Positions 22,259 through 35,978 are shown, counted from the first letter of the stretch. The stretch is DNA of 64,000 bases from Gonatopus flavifemur (GCA_018340375.1 JAFFJZ010000006.1:12666001-12730000); one strand, 5' to 3'. The notes: generated from the sequence alone by a model not told the origin. Translations and numbers: made by a program.

Positions 22259-22635
22259 CGGGTCTATTGATATTTAGAAAAATGACTGTCAATTTAGGGA
22301 AAACGAGAATCGCTGAAAAATATTCGTGGTGTGTCTACTAAAAATTCGTAGTCTATGTATTAACAATTGATAGTTTTACTGTGAAAAATACCAATGAACA
22401 TATCAACTGTGAATATTTTGACTACAAAGTTTTGGTAGACTCACTACGAATATTTTTCAGCGATCCTCTTTTTCCCTAATTTGACAGTCATTTTGCCGAA
22501 CGTTGATAAATTTGTTCTTAACATTAATAGACCCGGTCCTTCCGTGTATAATTGAAGTATATTTCAAAGTATATAACTGCATAGGATTCGTTTTTCCGAT
22601 GTTTTATAATATAAACTGAAATATCAAGTGGATAT

Positions 22636-22889
22636 CCTGGTGGAAAAATTGAATTTCATTGATTTTGTTGGATTTTATGGAATTTTGTTGAATTTGATTC
22701 ACTTTTCGTACATTTGGTTCCAATTGAAAATCAGCAAAATTTCGGTGAAATTCAATAATTTTCCTTGAGATTCAATAACTTTTATTGAAATTTAGTCAAC
22801 TTCTATTGAAGTTTATGGAATTCTAATGAATTTTATTGAAACCTTGTACGAAAAGTAAATAAAATTGAACAACATTTTTTCTGCCAAGG
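22636..22889. mobile_element. Foldback-like element T
   Basis: CCTGGTGGAAAAATTGAATT at the left and, inverted, CCTTGGCAGAAAAAATGTTG at the right resemble each other. ACTTTTCGTACA and TGTACGAAAAGT lie inside as an inverted pair. ATTGAATTTTATTG-type words repeat. The target duplication is unclear. Confidence 0.55.
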
Positions 22890-22916
22890 TAGTGATTCTC
22901 TCTGCTATCGAATATG

Positions 22917-23161
22917 CATGGAAAAAATGAAATGTAGCGTGGAAGTGACATCTCATTGTGCTAGGTCTCTTTTGCTGGAGCAGCAAATTTTCAACCGTGA
23001 CAGCAAACTATTTGTTGGCTACGAAAGTGATTTGATAGCTGTGACAGCAAAAAATGTTTGCTAGCCCAGTAAATTTTGGTATTATATAAAGAAAAGCGAA
23101 GCAAAAGGTACCCAGTGAGATCAGGTTTTGCCGTTCTGTTGATAAATTTTGTTTCTCCGTG
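22917..23161. mobile_element. Family A copy A9
   Basis: It starts CATGGAAAAAATGAAATGTAGC and ends AATTTTGTTTCTCCGTG, with TG on both sides (22915-22916, 23162-23163). TTTTGCTGGAGCAGCAAATTT, GGCTACGAAAGTGATTTGATAG and CAGTAAATTTTGGTATTATA mark it as A. Part of the right arm is deleted (245 bp against about 330). Confidence 0.82.
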
Positions 23162-25440
23162 TGGAAAATTCATTTGTTCCAGTCACATTATCAAATGTTC
23201 GCCAGTTGGCGCAACAATCAGAAAAATGCGAAGAAACGCAGAGATTTATTTTTGTTAGGGAAGGATTCACACGTTCCGATGATTCCCATCGTAAGGGAAC
23301 TTCAATGATTTCAAAACATTCCCACATTTTACTTCAGAACCTTAGAGTTCCCAGTTTCATTATTCGAAGAGCTCGAGGCAAAGTTGATATTTCTCCAGCA
23401 CTTTGAAGATTATTGACATTTTGTAAGATTTTCATTCGACTCGACATTTCCCAACGCCACATGAGATTTTTCTCAATCCATTCGATGAACGTTGGAAACT
23501 TGTTGAGAGGATTATTATTAAAGTTCGCACACACCAACTTCTCGAAAGATTTTGATGAAAAGTTTTGTTTCTGTCAAATGGATTGCGTTTGTTGATATTT
23601 GAGGTGAGAATTATAGAGATCATCTCAGCTTCACCTCGGTACGGCTTATCGCGGCTATCCTCCACACGGACCTAACATTACGTAGGGCACGCCTCATGCC
23701 TCATCAAATATTTATCTCGGTTGTTGATATCGCCTATTTATACACTATAATTGTAAATACCTGTACTATCATCCTTCATCCCCGTCCATTAAACGGCACT
23801 TGATAAGGGCGTAATGACAGCTATCTCAACATAGACGTATGATGGACTAACGCCATAAATGTACATTCTATATTGTTGATAAGGCCTTCAGGAAAGCTCT
23901 TTCGAGAGATAGAGATGTATATATACATATATATCTATACATTTACTCGTTTATACGTGGATGAATCGTAGGGAATAACTATGGTGTAAGAAATATTCAA
24001 ATTATTATTCCGTAAAGTGCTTATCACGTTATTGCTCCTAAAGGGAGTGGATATACGTATCGGGATTGAATCTCTGCCAACGTAAAACCTGTCTCCACAG
24101 CATTCAAACAATATGAAATACTGCACTGAATAATTATTCACTAATTCTCAGCATTGTGTATGCAAAAATCTATGAAGAAACAAGTAGAAGTTTGATTTAA
24201 TCGCATCATTGTAAGGTAAGAATTGATTATATGTCATTTCAAGATAAACGATCCATTAAATCGATGTTCTCATTGAATTATTGAAAAGTATTCTCTTCGG
24301 ACCCTAATTGACTTACGCAATTCTCTCATGTTATTCAAGAGAGGAGTTTTTAACGAGAGGATGTATAGTATGTCTCATCGGCAAATTGCGAGCAAATTGC
24401 CAACGAATTGCCAATGAATTGTTTACAATTGAGATGAAGGGTTTTCACGTATAATAAGCAGGCAGTTTTTGTTTCCATGATGATAACAATTATTGATGAG
24501 AGCATATATGAGCTCATCACGATATCGACAAATGATGATTATGAAAATGATGAATGTATCAATTTTTCAATTACAAGAGTCTGATTACAGGAATTAATTA
24601 TGATTCAATATGATCATTATTTTTAATACCCACACGATAATGAAGAAATGATGAATCTCTTGTAGAAGATAACTATAATATTTAGTATGTTAATGGAACG
24701 GTAATTCACGTTATCAGAGTTCGGAATGAAAATGTATTTGATCGGGAAGAATAATATACCGAAAATATATACAGAATTTGAAACATAACGTGGGAATATA
24801 AACAGTATATGGATCTATTTGTCCATTACAAATATCACACAAGTAGGACGTGTGATTCATAACGAAACAGACACCGTAGTAATCAAATGACTAATATACA
24901 ATACCACTCTGTTGAAGAACTCTTGAAATTTCGAAACATCTATTATCCAAAGAGAGACATCGTGAACAAATCATAAATCAATGACTTCTTCTTCTTCTCA
25001 AACAGTTTTGTGATATATAATTCCACTATCGCATGTGCTTTGACACGTTGAAAGAACTCTGTTCATCGGTGATGTCCCTGCGTCTACTACATCCAGTACA
25101 TAACTGTGAACAATTTCAAAGTCTTTCTTCCTTGATGACACAAAATTTATTCTAAACTTTGAGTAGAAAAGAAGTTGGTTTCGTTTTCATCGATGTGTAT
25201 TTGGACACGACAGAATAAATATCACATTACGTTTCTACTCTCCGTATTAGATTCATCAATCATCGTGAGATACACCGTTTTCGACCAAACATCATGAACG
25301 AGATGAATTTCTCAAACTCAATGATCTTAAACCAACATACTTAAACGAAACCACCTTTTGTTATTGGAAAATATCAAATTCCCGTACTCTCCACTGAAAA
25401 TGATGTGCATTGTATTCATTTGAAATTGATTAGTCGATAT
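23162..25440. other. Gene-free stretch
   Basis: No recognised gene. Short frames of 60-85 codons lie on both strands at 23076-23665 and overlap heavily. GCAAATTGC / GAATTGCCAA words repeat near 24380-24425. Confidence 0.5.
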
Positions 25441-26112
25441 TTTACGGGGAGAAAAAAGGCATGTGTGTATGGACCAATGATGGACCTGCCAAGACTTGGG
25501 CCAGTGGTTTTGCCAGGCCTGGTCCAATTCATTTACCAAGCATCAACCAATACTTCTTTGATCGCAGATATGGATGAAAAAAGTAATTCATTCATATTTC
25601 AGTTCATGACTTTCTCCCTCAAGATACCGTACATGAATTATCTTAAACCGATAGAAAAAATGTGACAAGACTGGGACAAGCTTGTATGATTATTGGAAAA
25701 TTTGCGTTCTTTGATATTACTGAAATGCCATAACATAAATCTTATAATGATCTGATCCCGTACAAAATCCAACATCGGAATCCCCCGAGTCACCCAAAAA
25801 ACTGTGTCACACTATAGTGTGTAGGATTAATTATGGCAGGAAGATCGGGCCAGCCCTGGTCCGATGGTTATCTCCAAGTCTTTCATCTCATTTTCAATTC
25901 AAAATTCAGTCAATATTTATAAACATTGTGGTACTGATATGGGCAATATTGGCACAATTATTCTCAACGAATGCTCGATTTTTACACTTGTGCTAAGCTT
26001 GTGCCAAATGTAGCGACCATTTCAAAAACATTAACAAATGTACCATGACTGACTATCCATTGGGAACAATGGGACAATCATGGAACAATATCGGGCCAAT
26101 TGTTTTTCACGG
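25441..26112. repeat. Possible decayed foldback element rich in GGCCAG and GGACAA words
   Basis: ACTTGGGCCAGTGG, CAGGCCTGGTCCAA (about 25494-25528), ACTGGGACAAGCTTGT (about 25670), GGGCCAGCCCTGGTCC (about 25847) and GGGACAATCATGGAACAATA (about 26070) repeat related words in both orientations. I cannot fix ends or a target duplication. Confidence 0.3.
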
Positions 26113-26170
26113 AGATTTGTTTCTGACACACGTGCCAACCTTGTGTGTTTTTCAGTCTTGGTAATACCTG

Positions 26171-26498
26171 CATGGGAAGAAATTTGCTGTGACAGCGAAA
26201 TCTGATTTTACTGAGTTCCTTTTGTTGGAACAGCGAATTTTTCGCTGCGACAGCAAAACGTTTGTTATTATACAGCAATCTAGTCAGCTACGACAGCGAT
26301 TTGTTAACTGTAGCAGAAAATTTTGGTATTATCGTATAAATTTTGCTGAAGAAGTGAACATCTGTTGCTGCCACAGTCAAAAATACGCTGTCATCGCGAA
26401 CAAGATTGCTTCCACAGCAGAAAATTTTCTACTCCGAAAAAAGGTACCTACCTAGCAAAATCAGATTTCTCTGTCACAGGGAATTTTTTTTCTCTGTG
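26171..26498. mobile_element. Family A copy A10, complete with TG target duplication
   Basis: This is the best reference copy. It starts CATGGGAAGAAATTTGCTGT and ends GGAATTTTTTTTCTCTGTG, with TG before (26169-26170) and after (26499-26500); length 328 bp. Left-arm words are GACAGCGAAATCTGATTTTA, TTGTTGGAACAGCGAATTTT, CAGCTACGACAGCGATTTG and TTTTGGTATTATCG. The right arm inverts them: GAAGAAGTGAACATC, CCACAGTCAAAAATACGC, TCATCGCGAACAAGATTGC, CAGATTTCTCTGTCACAG. Confidence 0.88.
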
Positions 26499-28522
26499 TG
26501 GTATGATTTATTTCAAACATTCCAAAAACTTGTATCAAATTGTTGAAATATTCAACAAATGCGGAAACTGTGCGATGAGGTTGAAATACAATCGTTAATC
26601 CAACGACCAACAGATTCGAAATGTCAAGTTCTTGTACCTCAGGAAGTACTTATCTAAAATCCAAGTCTTGGTATTCCAACAAAATAGCGTCCAAGTCAAA
26701 CGACCAAACAGAGTAAATCTCTTTCAGAACTGATTTTACCGTTGTTGTGGAGCAATAATACCAACCCAGTGAGCGAAGCAAGCAAATGAACGTTTTTCTC
26801 CATTCAACCACATCACTAATTACGTAGAGTACAGTATTAGAGGAGGGATTTTTAATAGACTATAATTGGGGTTTACGCGGCCAAGATCGTTACTTCAAAT
26901 TTCTACTCGGTACAATTTAAATTATTCTACTTCATAATTTGAATTACCAAGGAAATATGCTTCTACTGGTTTTTCTGTTCTTTTTCAAAAGTTGTGCGCA
27001 TAATTTTTTGTTAAACCTTATGAATTCACGGTACGTTCTTGTAATCGTATGAGCATTGTTGTACGATATTCCTTTCACACTTCTTTGGGATTCGGTGAAA
27101 GCTCCTGTAATCCTTATAAATTTGAACCCGGAGAAGAGCGATTGTTCAGCTGTGACAGCAAAAAATATTACTGGTTAGTCGCAATAGCAAATTTTCAGCT
27201 AGGTCAGCCTAAAGATTTGTTATTCTGTATTCAATATATCGGAAAAATCTTTCTGTTCAACAAGAAATGTATCGAAGGATTTTTTGCATGAAAAGGGGAA
27301 CAAAATCAGCTTACATTCTAGTTCTAAATCTATGAATTTTAATTGAGCCGCAGGGAGAATATTGAATTTCCAACGAGAAGAAAAGAAAAGTAGAGGAATA
27401 TCACAGGCAACGTTAGCAACGATGTTTGGAATAGGATTCAAGAATAAAACGAAGAAAAAGCAGAAAAAGCATGAGAAGGGGGACAGATCGGAAAAAGGGA
27501 TACTAAGGAATACACGTACACAACTCGATCCATCCAAGGGAGAAGAAGAGGAAGAAGAAGAAGAAAGGAGGAAGAGGAGAAGGAGGAGGAAGAAGAAGAA
27601 GAAGAAGATGGTGTGGAGGGGAGCACCTCGACCATACGTTCGAGTTGGTTGACCTGAAGCGGGCACGTTCCTGCTACCTTCACCTCGACTTCGTCGTCCT
27701 AAGGACTTACCTTCACGCTTGCGATTTCACTCCACACAGTCGGCTGCTCCATCGAGGACGAACGGTTATTCCATCTTTGCCTCTCCTTTGCCTCACTTTT
27801 AGCCCCCCCCCCTTTCTCCCCTGTTCCTCCTCTTGGCCGCTATTGCACGTACTGGAATTAGTGCGGGTAATCGATCCTCTGGGTGAACCAGAAGTAATAA
27901 ATGTACACAGCGATTCGAATCTCCATAATACAACGGTTTGTATAGTATTTTCACGATCCTTCTCGAGAAACTCAGCAATAATTCAGACATCCGTAGTTAA
28001 GTGTGTTACGCGTATATTATGCGTATACTTGCTACGATGTACGCGTTATAATTCATTCTCAGGCTAATTGGTGATGTATCAAGGTACCTAAAGTATCAAG
28101 AAGGGGATTTTATATTATTATTCTTTTCAACTGTTACGTCGAAGAACGATTAGCGTAAATTTATGTGTCAACTCCCTCTGATTTGGTAGAAAATTTAGAG
28201 GAAAAATGTGATCCACATGTTAGCAGAGACAAGAAAAATACACTTTTCTTTCAAAGCATGTAACACATGACCTTAGGATCAATTTACGTCCCATATGGTC
28301 GAAAACGTGTACTGCACTGCTGAAGAGAATTCTAGAGTTCATTTGTTCTCTGCTCGTTTTCTATCTTTCATGTCAGTTCGAGTGATGAATGTCCGAGGAT
28401 GAATTTCCTCAACCTCAAGATACTTATGCTATCTTGACTGTATTCTTAATACTCCCAATGCTGTAATCGATTAGATATTCTACAGATATTTATATAAGTA
28501 TGATTCAAAACACTTTTTCTTG
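26499..28522. other. Gene-free stretch with an A fragment and a purine tract
   Basis: An A fragment lies at about 27147-27215 (CAGCTGTGACAGCAAAAAAT, CAATAGCAAATTTTCAGC). A purine-only block rich in GAA/GGA runs from about 27538 to 27609. Frames through it give Glu/Arg/Lys runs on one strand and Ser/Phe/Leu runs on the other (96-148 codons), which I do not call genes. Confidence 0.5.
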
Positions 28523-28762
28523 CACGAAGGAAAAGAGAAATTCGCTGTGACAGCGGAATTTGATTTTCCTGGAGGAGTCAATTTTTTGATCCAACAGCAA
28601 ATTAATTGTCATCGAAGCAATCTTGTTTGTTAGCTACGACAGCGATGTTTCAGGTATTAGATTCTAGGTACATTTACAATAGCAAATAGATTGTTGTCAC
28701 AGCAAGAGGTACCCAGCAAGATCAGATTTAGCTCTTACAGAAAATTTTTCTCTCTTCAGGTG
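28523..28762. mobile_element. Family A copy A12
   Basis: CACGAAGGAAAAGAGAAATTCG at the left, GCTGTGACAGCGGAATTTG, GTTAGCTACGACAGCGATGTT, ACAATAGCAAATAGATTG and AGCAAGATCAGATTTAGC follow A. The right end (TTTTTCTCTCTTCAGG) is worn. TG precedes it and TG lies at 28761-28762. Confidence 0.72.
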
Positions 28763-31064
28763 CATCAGATTTTCAATTATTCGAATTAATGATCGAATAA
28801 CGGAATGCTCCAACCTAACATCAGTTGAAGACCTAAAATCTTGCAGAATATGCTTTAAACGATGTTTTCAATTGCGAGAGATCAATGTGAGGAGATAAAC
28901 AACGATGATTCATCATATTTTGTGAGTTTTTCGTTTTTGCAAACGATTTGAACTTCTACAACATAGATTTTAGGAAAAAATTGAATTCAATCAAAGTTTT
29001 TGTTCACCTCAGTTGAGTGAACGTGACCACCTTGTTTTAATTGATTTTATCATCCGGAGAATGTGACACATTTCGTGACACTTGCATCCAAGGAATCGTC
29101 AACTCGACTAAACTATTACACTCTACAGACCGTTAGACTTCATACATCTTCCGCGCCTGATTGATTGCCGTACAAACGTGTACGATCATTAATCACACAT
29201 TTGTATCTCAACAAATCGTTTGAGAATGTATTCTGATAATATCCTCATAAATGTATTCATCTCAAGGCAAACGTCGAAGGACATCTAAGTATCGTTGATG
29301 ATCATGATGAAGATAGTATAATGTTTTTCCACGATATGATTGTGCCCCACGTGCACAGTATTTCGATGTGATTAAGGATCTCTCAACCTCAACACAACCA
29401 ACATTTTATTTTCACATAAGTTGAGATTCCGTGTTATACACGGTATTAATAAAAGACATATGAAAAAGGAATGAAGAAAGTCGTCACGGTATAACAAAAG
29501 ATCATGCGAAACTAATCTTATAATTCTCTTTGTTTGTAAGATTCCCGTGAACGTTCATCAATCTTCGTCTTTGTCGAGTGAATCGCATCCTCCCACAACG
29601 TGGTCGCGAATCGATAGCACCTTGTAGAACAAACGGCTAAGATTCCTCTTTTCTTCTTCTTTTTTTCCTTCCACCTCGTTGTCTTCCCTCTCCTTCGGAC
29701 GACAACAACGCGCCACTCGCACCAGCCTCGACAGAAACAACGATGACGAGATGAGATGGAGAAAGTACAAGAAGAAGGAAGGAAGGGAAAAAAGGAATAT
29801 AAAGTTCAAAAAGGTCGTGATCTTGGGTGTGATTTTGTGTTTCGCGGTTCACCATGGTTAATGATCCATAGTCCGAGGACCTGGGTAAGTGTGGCTGAGA
29901 AGGTCCTTGTTCCTCGTCGTGCATCCTCCTCTACAACTTAGGCTCAACTTAGCACCCCGGACTCGAGATTGAAGTGGTACACAATATCGCTATTGTAGGG
30001 TCAACGAACGAAATCCCCGCTGTTCTTCTCTCGTCCAACTTTCCGCTTCTTCTTTTTTTCCTCGTTTACTAGCTCAGGATTATTTTCTTCTCCTTTTTCG
30101 ATGCCTTGTTTCCCCTGTAATGCATCTTTCCTTCAATTAAGTATATAGCCAGATTTATTATTTAGAAGATGATTGCGCATTGTGTTGCGATGTTACAATA
30201 ATCCAGTAGCAGCATGCGCTAGGCCTGGCCTGGGTGCAGCGGGAGTATGTAATACACAGGAACAACTGGACCATGATTGACGACGCGATGTCTTCCCCCT
30301 CCACGCTCTTCCAAGCTTCTCATGTTTTCCTTTCCTCCTCTATTTCTTATTCTCCTCTTTCTTATTTTGATCTTGACTCTCTTTTCTTCCTTTTCTTCCA
30401 CTTTGAGAGGTAGTAATCCTTTATGAGCTGAATGTCTCGCGCCATAAGCATACGATTCTCGAACACTCCTCTTATTCTCTTGTCTCCTTCCATCCTCTCG
30501 TCCCATACTACCACGTCGACCCGTTATCTCCCGTAATACCAGCTTCGCCCCAATCTTCGTACCGATCCTTCTCCTTTGTTGTGTAGATACTTGCCTTCTC
30601 TTCCATCTTCTCCTGCTTCGTTCAGGATCCTCCAAACCGGAAGATACTCTGCCACATTTACGCAGTATATAGTCTAAGAACGAGTTTTCGAGAGGCAAAA
30701 ACTTGCTCTTTCAATTTCTCTTCTTTTATATTCAATGTGGATGGAATTGTGCATACATAGACGCCTCGACTCGACTCGATGATGATGATGATTGTTTCTT
30801 CAAGTCGATGAAACGTACTTCTCGCCAAATCTTTGTTTTATTTTCAATGTTTGTATAATTTCGAATCATCGATGTATCCGGATCGCTTCTATACTTCTCT
30901 TTGAAGAATCATCATGTACCTGTCGTATGCGGTTTACCATAATTTTGTGGTGACCGCCCTGCACAACATAATACGATGCCAAGTGTAGTTTGTCCACCTT
31001 CTTATTATTCGTTTATAACCTTCTTTGAGGAATTGTAATAAGAAAAAAATCAGACACTTCAAAA
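28763..31064. other. Gene-free stretch with low-complexity pyrimidine sequence
   Basis: Frames of 60-159 codons (29558-29941, 30219-30698) overlap on both strands and are dominated by Arg/Glu/Lys or Ser/Leu from purine/pyrimidine bias. I see no domain, and no exon pattern I would trust. A GATGATGATGATGATT run lies near 30779. Confidence 0.5.
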
Positions 31065-31235
31065 CCCTGAGAAAAAAGATTCGCTCTGACAGCAATCTAT
31101 TTTCCATTACAACAAAATTGTTAGCTGTGGTGGATAAAAAATGTTGGGGAGCAAATATTTTTGCTTGCCATAGCTAACAAGATTGCTGTGATAACAAATA
31201 GTCTGCTGTTACAGCAAATTCCTTCTTTCTCCGTG
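31065..31235. mobile_element. Family A copy A13 (short) with AA target duplication
   Basis: It starts CCCTGAGAAAAAAGATTCGC and ends AAATTCCTTCTTTCTCCGTG. AA flanks both sides (31063-31064, 31236-31237). TAGCTGTGGTGGATAAAAAATG and CATAGCTAACAAGATTGCTG form the inverted pair. At 171 bp it has lost the A centre. Confidence 0.8.
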
Positions 31236-34200
31236 AACGAATCCCACGAAATTCATCAGTCCCTCGATTGTCGATATTGTCTTGTCAACATAAAGATGTG
31301 GGGTGCACCGATCGAACGTTGACGAATAGTGTTATTGAAACATAAAATTATTATCAAATCATTGCTCGCGTGGAAGTAATAACGTTACATCATAGATTAA
31401 AGATGTAGAGACATTGAAAAATGTTTCATACATTAAAATGAGTGAACGATGTCGAATAAGCATTTGTATCCAATGTAATTATAGACGGATGAGAAAAAAA
31501 TTCCGTTCTGAATTGAGTGTGCCGCATGCACTTAATGTTGCTAATAAACGTTTATAAAGCTCGAAGAACAGTGGTAGCAGTCCACGACAAGTACACAGCA
31601 CGTATGTGTACGTGGATACTTAAATGCACATACTACAAGCGTGAATGCTACAAAGTATATTCACGAGCAAGAAAAATGTTCCCAGGTTACTCACCTTTTA
31701 AACTCTCGTCATTCTCTAATCATACGTTTCCATCTAGACACGAGCGTGCTTTGCTCATATCAAAGATTGTTTCACTTGGATTTAATGTAATTTTGTTTTG
31801 TTTCGCTTGTTCGATCTTGAGAGATCGCAAAATCATTTATGGTAAATTAACCGAGTATATTGAACGTTATCTCCGTGTAACTCTATTACTCTGCATGTGC
31901 CTATTTCATAACACATCTTAAGCTTCTGAAGATATTTTAGATAGTAATAGTATAAAATCTTGTTTTTTAACCCAGCTTTTTGAATCAGTTGGAAATGGGA
32001 TTCTTTGGTATCTCAGACCCTGCCTTGGGCCAAGTTGCGATGACCCCCAGGAAGGGCAATTAGCCCTTCTAGCTGGAAGTCTGTTGAATCCTATTGACTA
32101 ATGAGATTTGATACAAACTTTGCAACAAGGAATGACCTTGTCGCAACCCAAGTCGGAAAATTATAATACTCTTTAAAACCTGATCAACTCCATAATACGC
32201 AACGATCCAGAGTTTAATCGGGTCGAAAAAAAGTTAACATCAGGTTAAATAAGAATGTTAAAAGCAAGATCAGGTTGAGAACAGGGTGAAAAATGGACTC
32301 AGTGATACGCAACGAATCAGAGCTAAATCAGGTTCACTTTTTGACTCGGGAAATCTATTGAATTCGGTCGCAAAGTTTGTATCATTGAGATCGAATAGAG
32401 GTGCAGAATCTTTATCTCATACCAAGGTTATTTGATCATCTACAAGTGGAGAAAAAGTAGATGAAATTAAAATTCTGGATAGAATTTGAATAAAGATAAA
32501 TCCTCATTCGTGTTAACAGCGAACCTTCGTAATTCGCATCGAAAAGTGAGTGGAGTCAGAAGGGAAATGTTATTGTTGTTATCATTGTTGTTAAACTTTC
32601 TACCGCCAGAAGCATCCAGCACTTTCTGACTTTCAGAGAGGTAGGAAGAGGATGGTATTCAACGAAACGGGAGCTCCATTTCATGATTTCCTGCAAACAC
32701 GATCCGTTAGGAAAGCTGGAGAAGTTTGAGTATAATGGATGGATGGCTGGCGGTGCGTTTCATCATTACGTATGCCCTTCGGTAATAGCGTTCATATATA
32801 AACTTAGTCGCGAAAGATACCAGGGGTTTAGTTCCAAGTGCGTTGAGTACAAGAAGCCGCTTAGATTACAAAACAAAGTGATAATTAGCTCCCTGGCGCG
32901 AGCTTATCTTGTTCCTCGTTTAACATCATCCTCCATACCTTCTTATAGCCTCTTATACCCTCTTTTACTTCCAATTTTGTTGGTTTCGATTCGAGTGTGG
33001 AACCAAGGACATAGCTTAGAAGCTAACAATAATCTTTCACAAATTTGTCTCCAAAAGAGATGTTTCGTTTGTGAATTTTAATTACCGAAAATGGGGGAAG
33101 ATAATTTCATCCGAGTACAATTATAACCGCTGGACGATGCATCCTGTGGTTGTATATTCGTATGAATGGGCTCCGACATCGTACGCGGATTCGTGCATTC
33201 AAATTATTGAGCAGGGATTTTCGGATGACTCGAACCGAGGGCCACCGCATCGTCATTGGAGCAAGGTTCGTTATCCTAATGCGACATCCAACGTAAAACA
33301 GGATTTCTATACCGATGTACCGGTACATCGAGGGTCAACATGCGTGTACCGTGATAATCCTCGGTGCAATCTACTTCTCTCTCTTTCCCTCTCTCTCTCT
33401 GCACCATGAATAGGATAAAAAAGGATGGCAAGCCAGATTGGCAAAGGAGAAAGGAGGTTAGGGAGATGAAATGCAGAAACAAGAGAGTGAGAGTAAAGAA
33501 GGGGAGAGACGTTGCAGAAACGATATACAACACAGAGTGAAAAACGAATAGATAGAGTACATGGTTGCTACAGTCACAGGTTCAGCAAAAGGAGTTTGCG
33601 AGAATTCTTCGAGTAGGGGAGGGTGCATTATCTCAGCGAAGAGGCTGCTATATTCTCTTCTTTCCTCTTTATCTCTTCAAACGTTTCTCTCTGTTCTCTT
33701 TGAATGCTATTGCCCACTCCATCCTTTTGAGGATGGAGTTTCCTTCTGCATGCAAGCGACACCGTTGTTGCACTTTTAAACTTTCATATGAGAGAAAACT
33801 CAAACCTTAACGTTACGAAATATGTTACGGATGATGCTCCGTGAAAGGTGAGTGAAAACTATTTTCGTATGTTTTATTATTTTCTTGAAAAATGCTGTTG
33901 AGCTTATTTGAATATCCGTTTATTCCCGATAACAGGACTCCTTGTGGCCAATTTATCCCTTTAATTCCTGGTTCTTGTATATTCATGCTCGCGCGCTATC
34001 TTTCCACTTCGTTTGCATATAAATTGATCATCGAAGATGACAACCCTGAAAACTCTCCACTTGATCGTTTGTAAAATTTCTATTCTCAGAACATTGATTG
34101 TTGAGTCCTGGGATCTTGGAAAATTATTGAAAAAACAATGTACGAAGTTCAATTTCATTACGAATGAAGATCTGGGAGAGGCTGAAAGGATTCCAATTTC

Positions 34201-35978
34201 ACGACAATCGAAAACTCATTATACGCATGTCAGAAGCGACACATAGAGTGGATCGGAGTGGATCTCTCTGGGAGGATGTATAAGTGTGTGTGTGTATACG
34301 TATAGGTTGTTTGACCTCAGTCATCGCTCAGAGCTTCGTGATCACAGTAGTACCAACGTAATCTCAATATCGACCATCGAGTTATCATTTATCGTAGCCT
34401 AAGGGATACCCACCTTTCTTCAGTTTCCTTCCACCTCTTTTTCTCTTCAGTTCCTAGCACACTCGAGTACGGTAGCTCCGATTCCGAACTTGGCTTCAGC
34501 CTGTTGCCGATGGAGCGAGAACAACTCGAGTAGTAGTATATTATTAGTAATATTCCGGGTCCGCTTAGTTGTTTCTTAGTTATTGCTGGCCGATCGGCTG
34601 GCCCCCCTTCGGCTACCGTATACAACAACGTCCAGCGTCCGACGTGTTTCTTTTCCTTCATCTATCTGACTCGCTCCGACGCATAAAATACAACATTTCT
34701 CTATTATCCCTCCTCACTTTATTATTTTCGTTTTTATTGCAGTGCACGCTTGTGTATATATATATATATATAAATATATATATATGAGCAGCTAGTAAGC
34801 TCTCCTCTCTGGCCTTCGCTGAACGAGTATGCTGTTTTGTACACATATATACGCATGACAGATGTAAATGTCGGTACTCGTACATTGCTATAACGGTAAT
34901 GTAGATGTAGAGACACATGGACAATCGACAAAACAAATGCACTTTGAAAGCTCCATACCTACATATGCGTGTACGTATATATATATATACTTTCGATAGA
35001 AGTAACAGCAGCAGCAGCAGCAGCAGTACCATCGGTATCAGTGGACAACGCGTGTACGATATAAGAGTTGAAGCGTCGAAAAGAGGGGTGGGAGAGACGC
35101 AGAGAGAGAGAGAGAGGAAGAAAGATGCTTATTGTTGATCGCTAATTATCGTACTTGGCAATTACATACAATTATCTGACACGCATGCAGTGCAGTGTTC
35201 TTTTCCCTCTTTCTCTGTTCCTTTCCTCCCTCCCTCCCTCTCTCCCTTTGTCCATACGTTTCTCGGTATTCGTGTACATGTGGGTGTATACGTACTCACG
35301 TACATGTGGATATAAACGCGCGTGTGGGTTCACACAAACATAAAAACGATGGAGAGAGAAAGGAAAAGAAAGAGAGAGGCAAAACCGGTATACCCGACGG
35401 CGTGACGCCAACAGTTGCTCGTTTTTTTCCTTCTCGCCTCTTGTTCCCTCCCTTTTTCTTCTTCTTCTTCTCCTTCTTCTTCTACTCCTCTATCCTCCAT
35501 ACTCTCTTCTTATAAGATACTTGCTACCGGACCCTACTCCTATCGTTGTCCAATCTCTTTTGAAGCTTCATCGTCCAGGCAACGTCGCCCGTCCAGAGTT
35601 GGTAATGCCCAGAGGTTGTCAATAGCGTAAGTGAAGGAGAGCTTGAAAAGGTCGAGAGATCGAAAAGGCAACAATACAACCACGATTCTCTTGTTCAATG
35701 ATCAAGTGTTGGCTCTGCCCGATACACACAAATATATACTCGCTCGCCAGACCGTATTGTGTCTAGTTAATCTACGAGTATCGTACAGATACGTAACGGG
35801 ATTAAGTAAAAATATTAATTTCACTCGTTTATTTGAGTTCTCGATGCGGCTGTCGACTGAGGCGATACAACTGAGAAGAGCAAACCTCAAACCTAGTTAG
35901 ATGAGAAAATAAATCATTTTTATTCATCGCTTGATAGAAATCTGATTTCCCTAGCTATACATATAATTCGATACCTGT
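31236..35978. other. Gene-free stretch with one inverted repeat and several microsatellites
   Basis: An inverted pair, GATACAAACTTTGCAAC (about 32110) and GTCGCAAAGTTTGTATC (about 32369), bounds a possible element of about 290 bp containing TACGCAACGA.CAGAG twice. Simple repeats are (TA)n at about 34754-34785, TATATATAT at about 34976-34990, seven CAG at 35006-35026 and (AG)n at 35101-35116, plus CT-rich runs near 33380 and 35210-35490. Frames of 132-134 codons (31517, 32683) match nothing I recognise. Confidence 0.55.

Larger units (their letters stand above)
21938..22546. mobile_element. Foldback element J, carrying E1
   Basis: The left end CACGGAAAGACGG (interrupted by E1) continues after E1 with GGGTCTATTGAT. 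The right end reads, inverted, CACGGAAGGACCGGGTCTAT. TA flanks both sides (21936-21937, 22547-22548). The arms match through AAAATGACTGTCAA, TTAGGGAAAA, ATCGCTGAAAAATATTCG and GTCTAC; the right arm has about 30 extra bases. Confidence 0.86.

Noticed and set aside
27220..27683. Frames of 81-148 codons around the purine tract
   Set aside because: Low-complexity Ser/Phe/Leu and Glu/Arg/Lys runs created by GAA/GGA repeats.
30219..30698. 159-codon minus-strand frame, Arg/Glu-rich
   Set aside because: The longest non-transposon frame, but biased composition follows local purine bias, with no motif and no recognisable splice context.
31517..31921. 134-codon frame with Cys/Arg-rich start and hydrophobic end
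   Set aside because: No recognisable domain or signal; a chance frame is the simpler reading.
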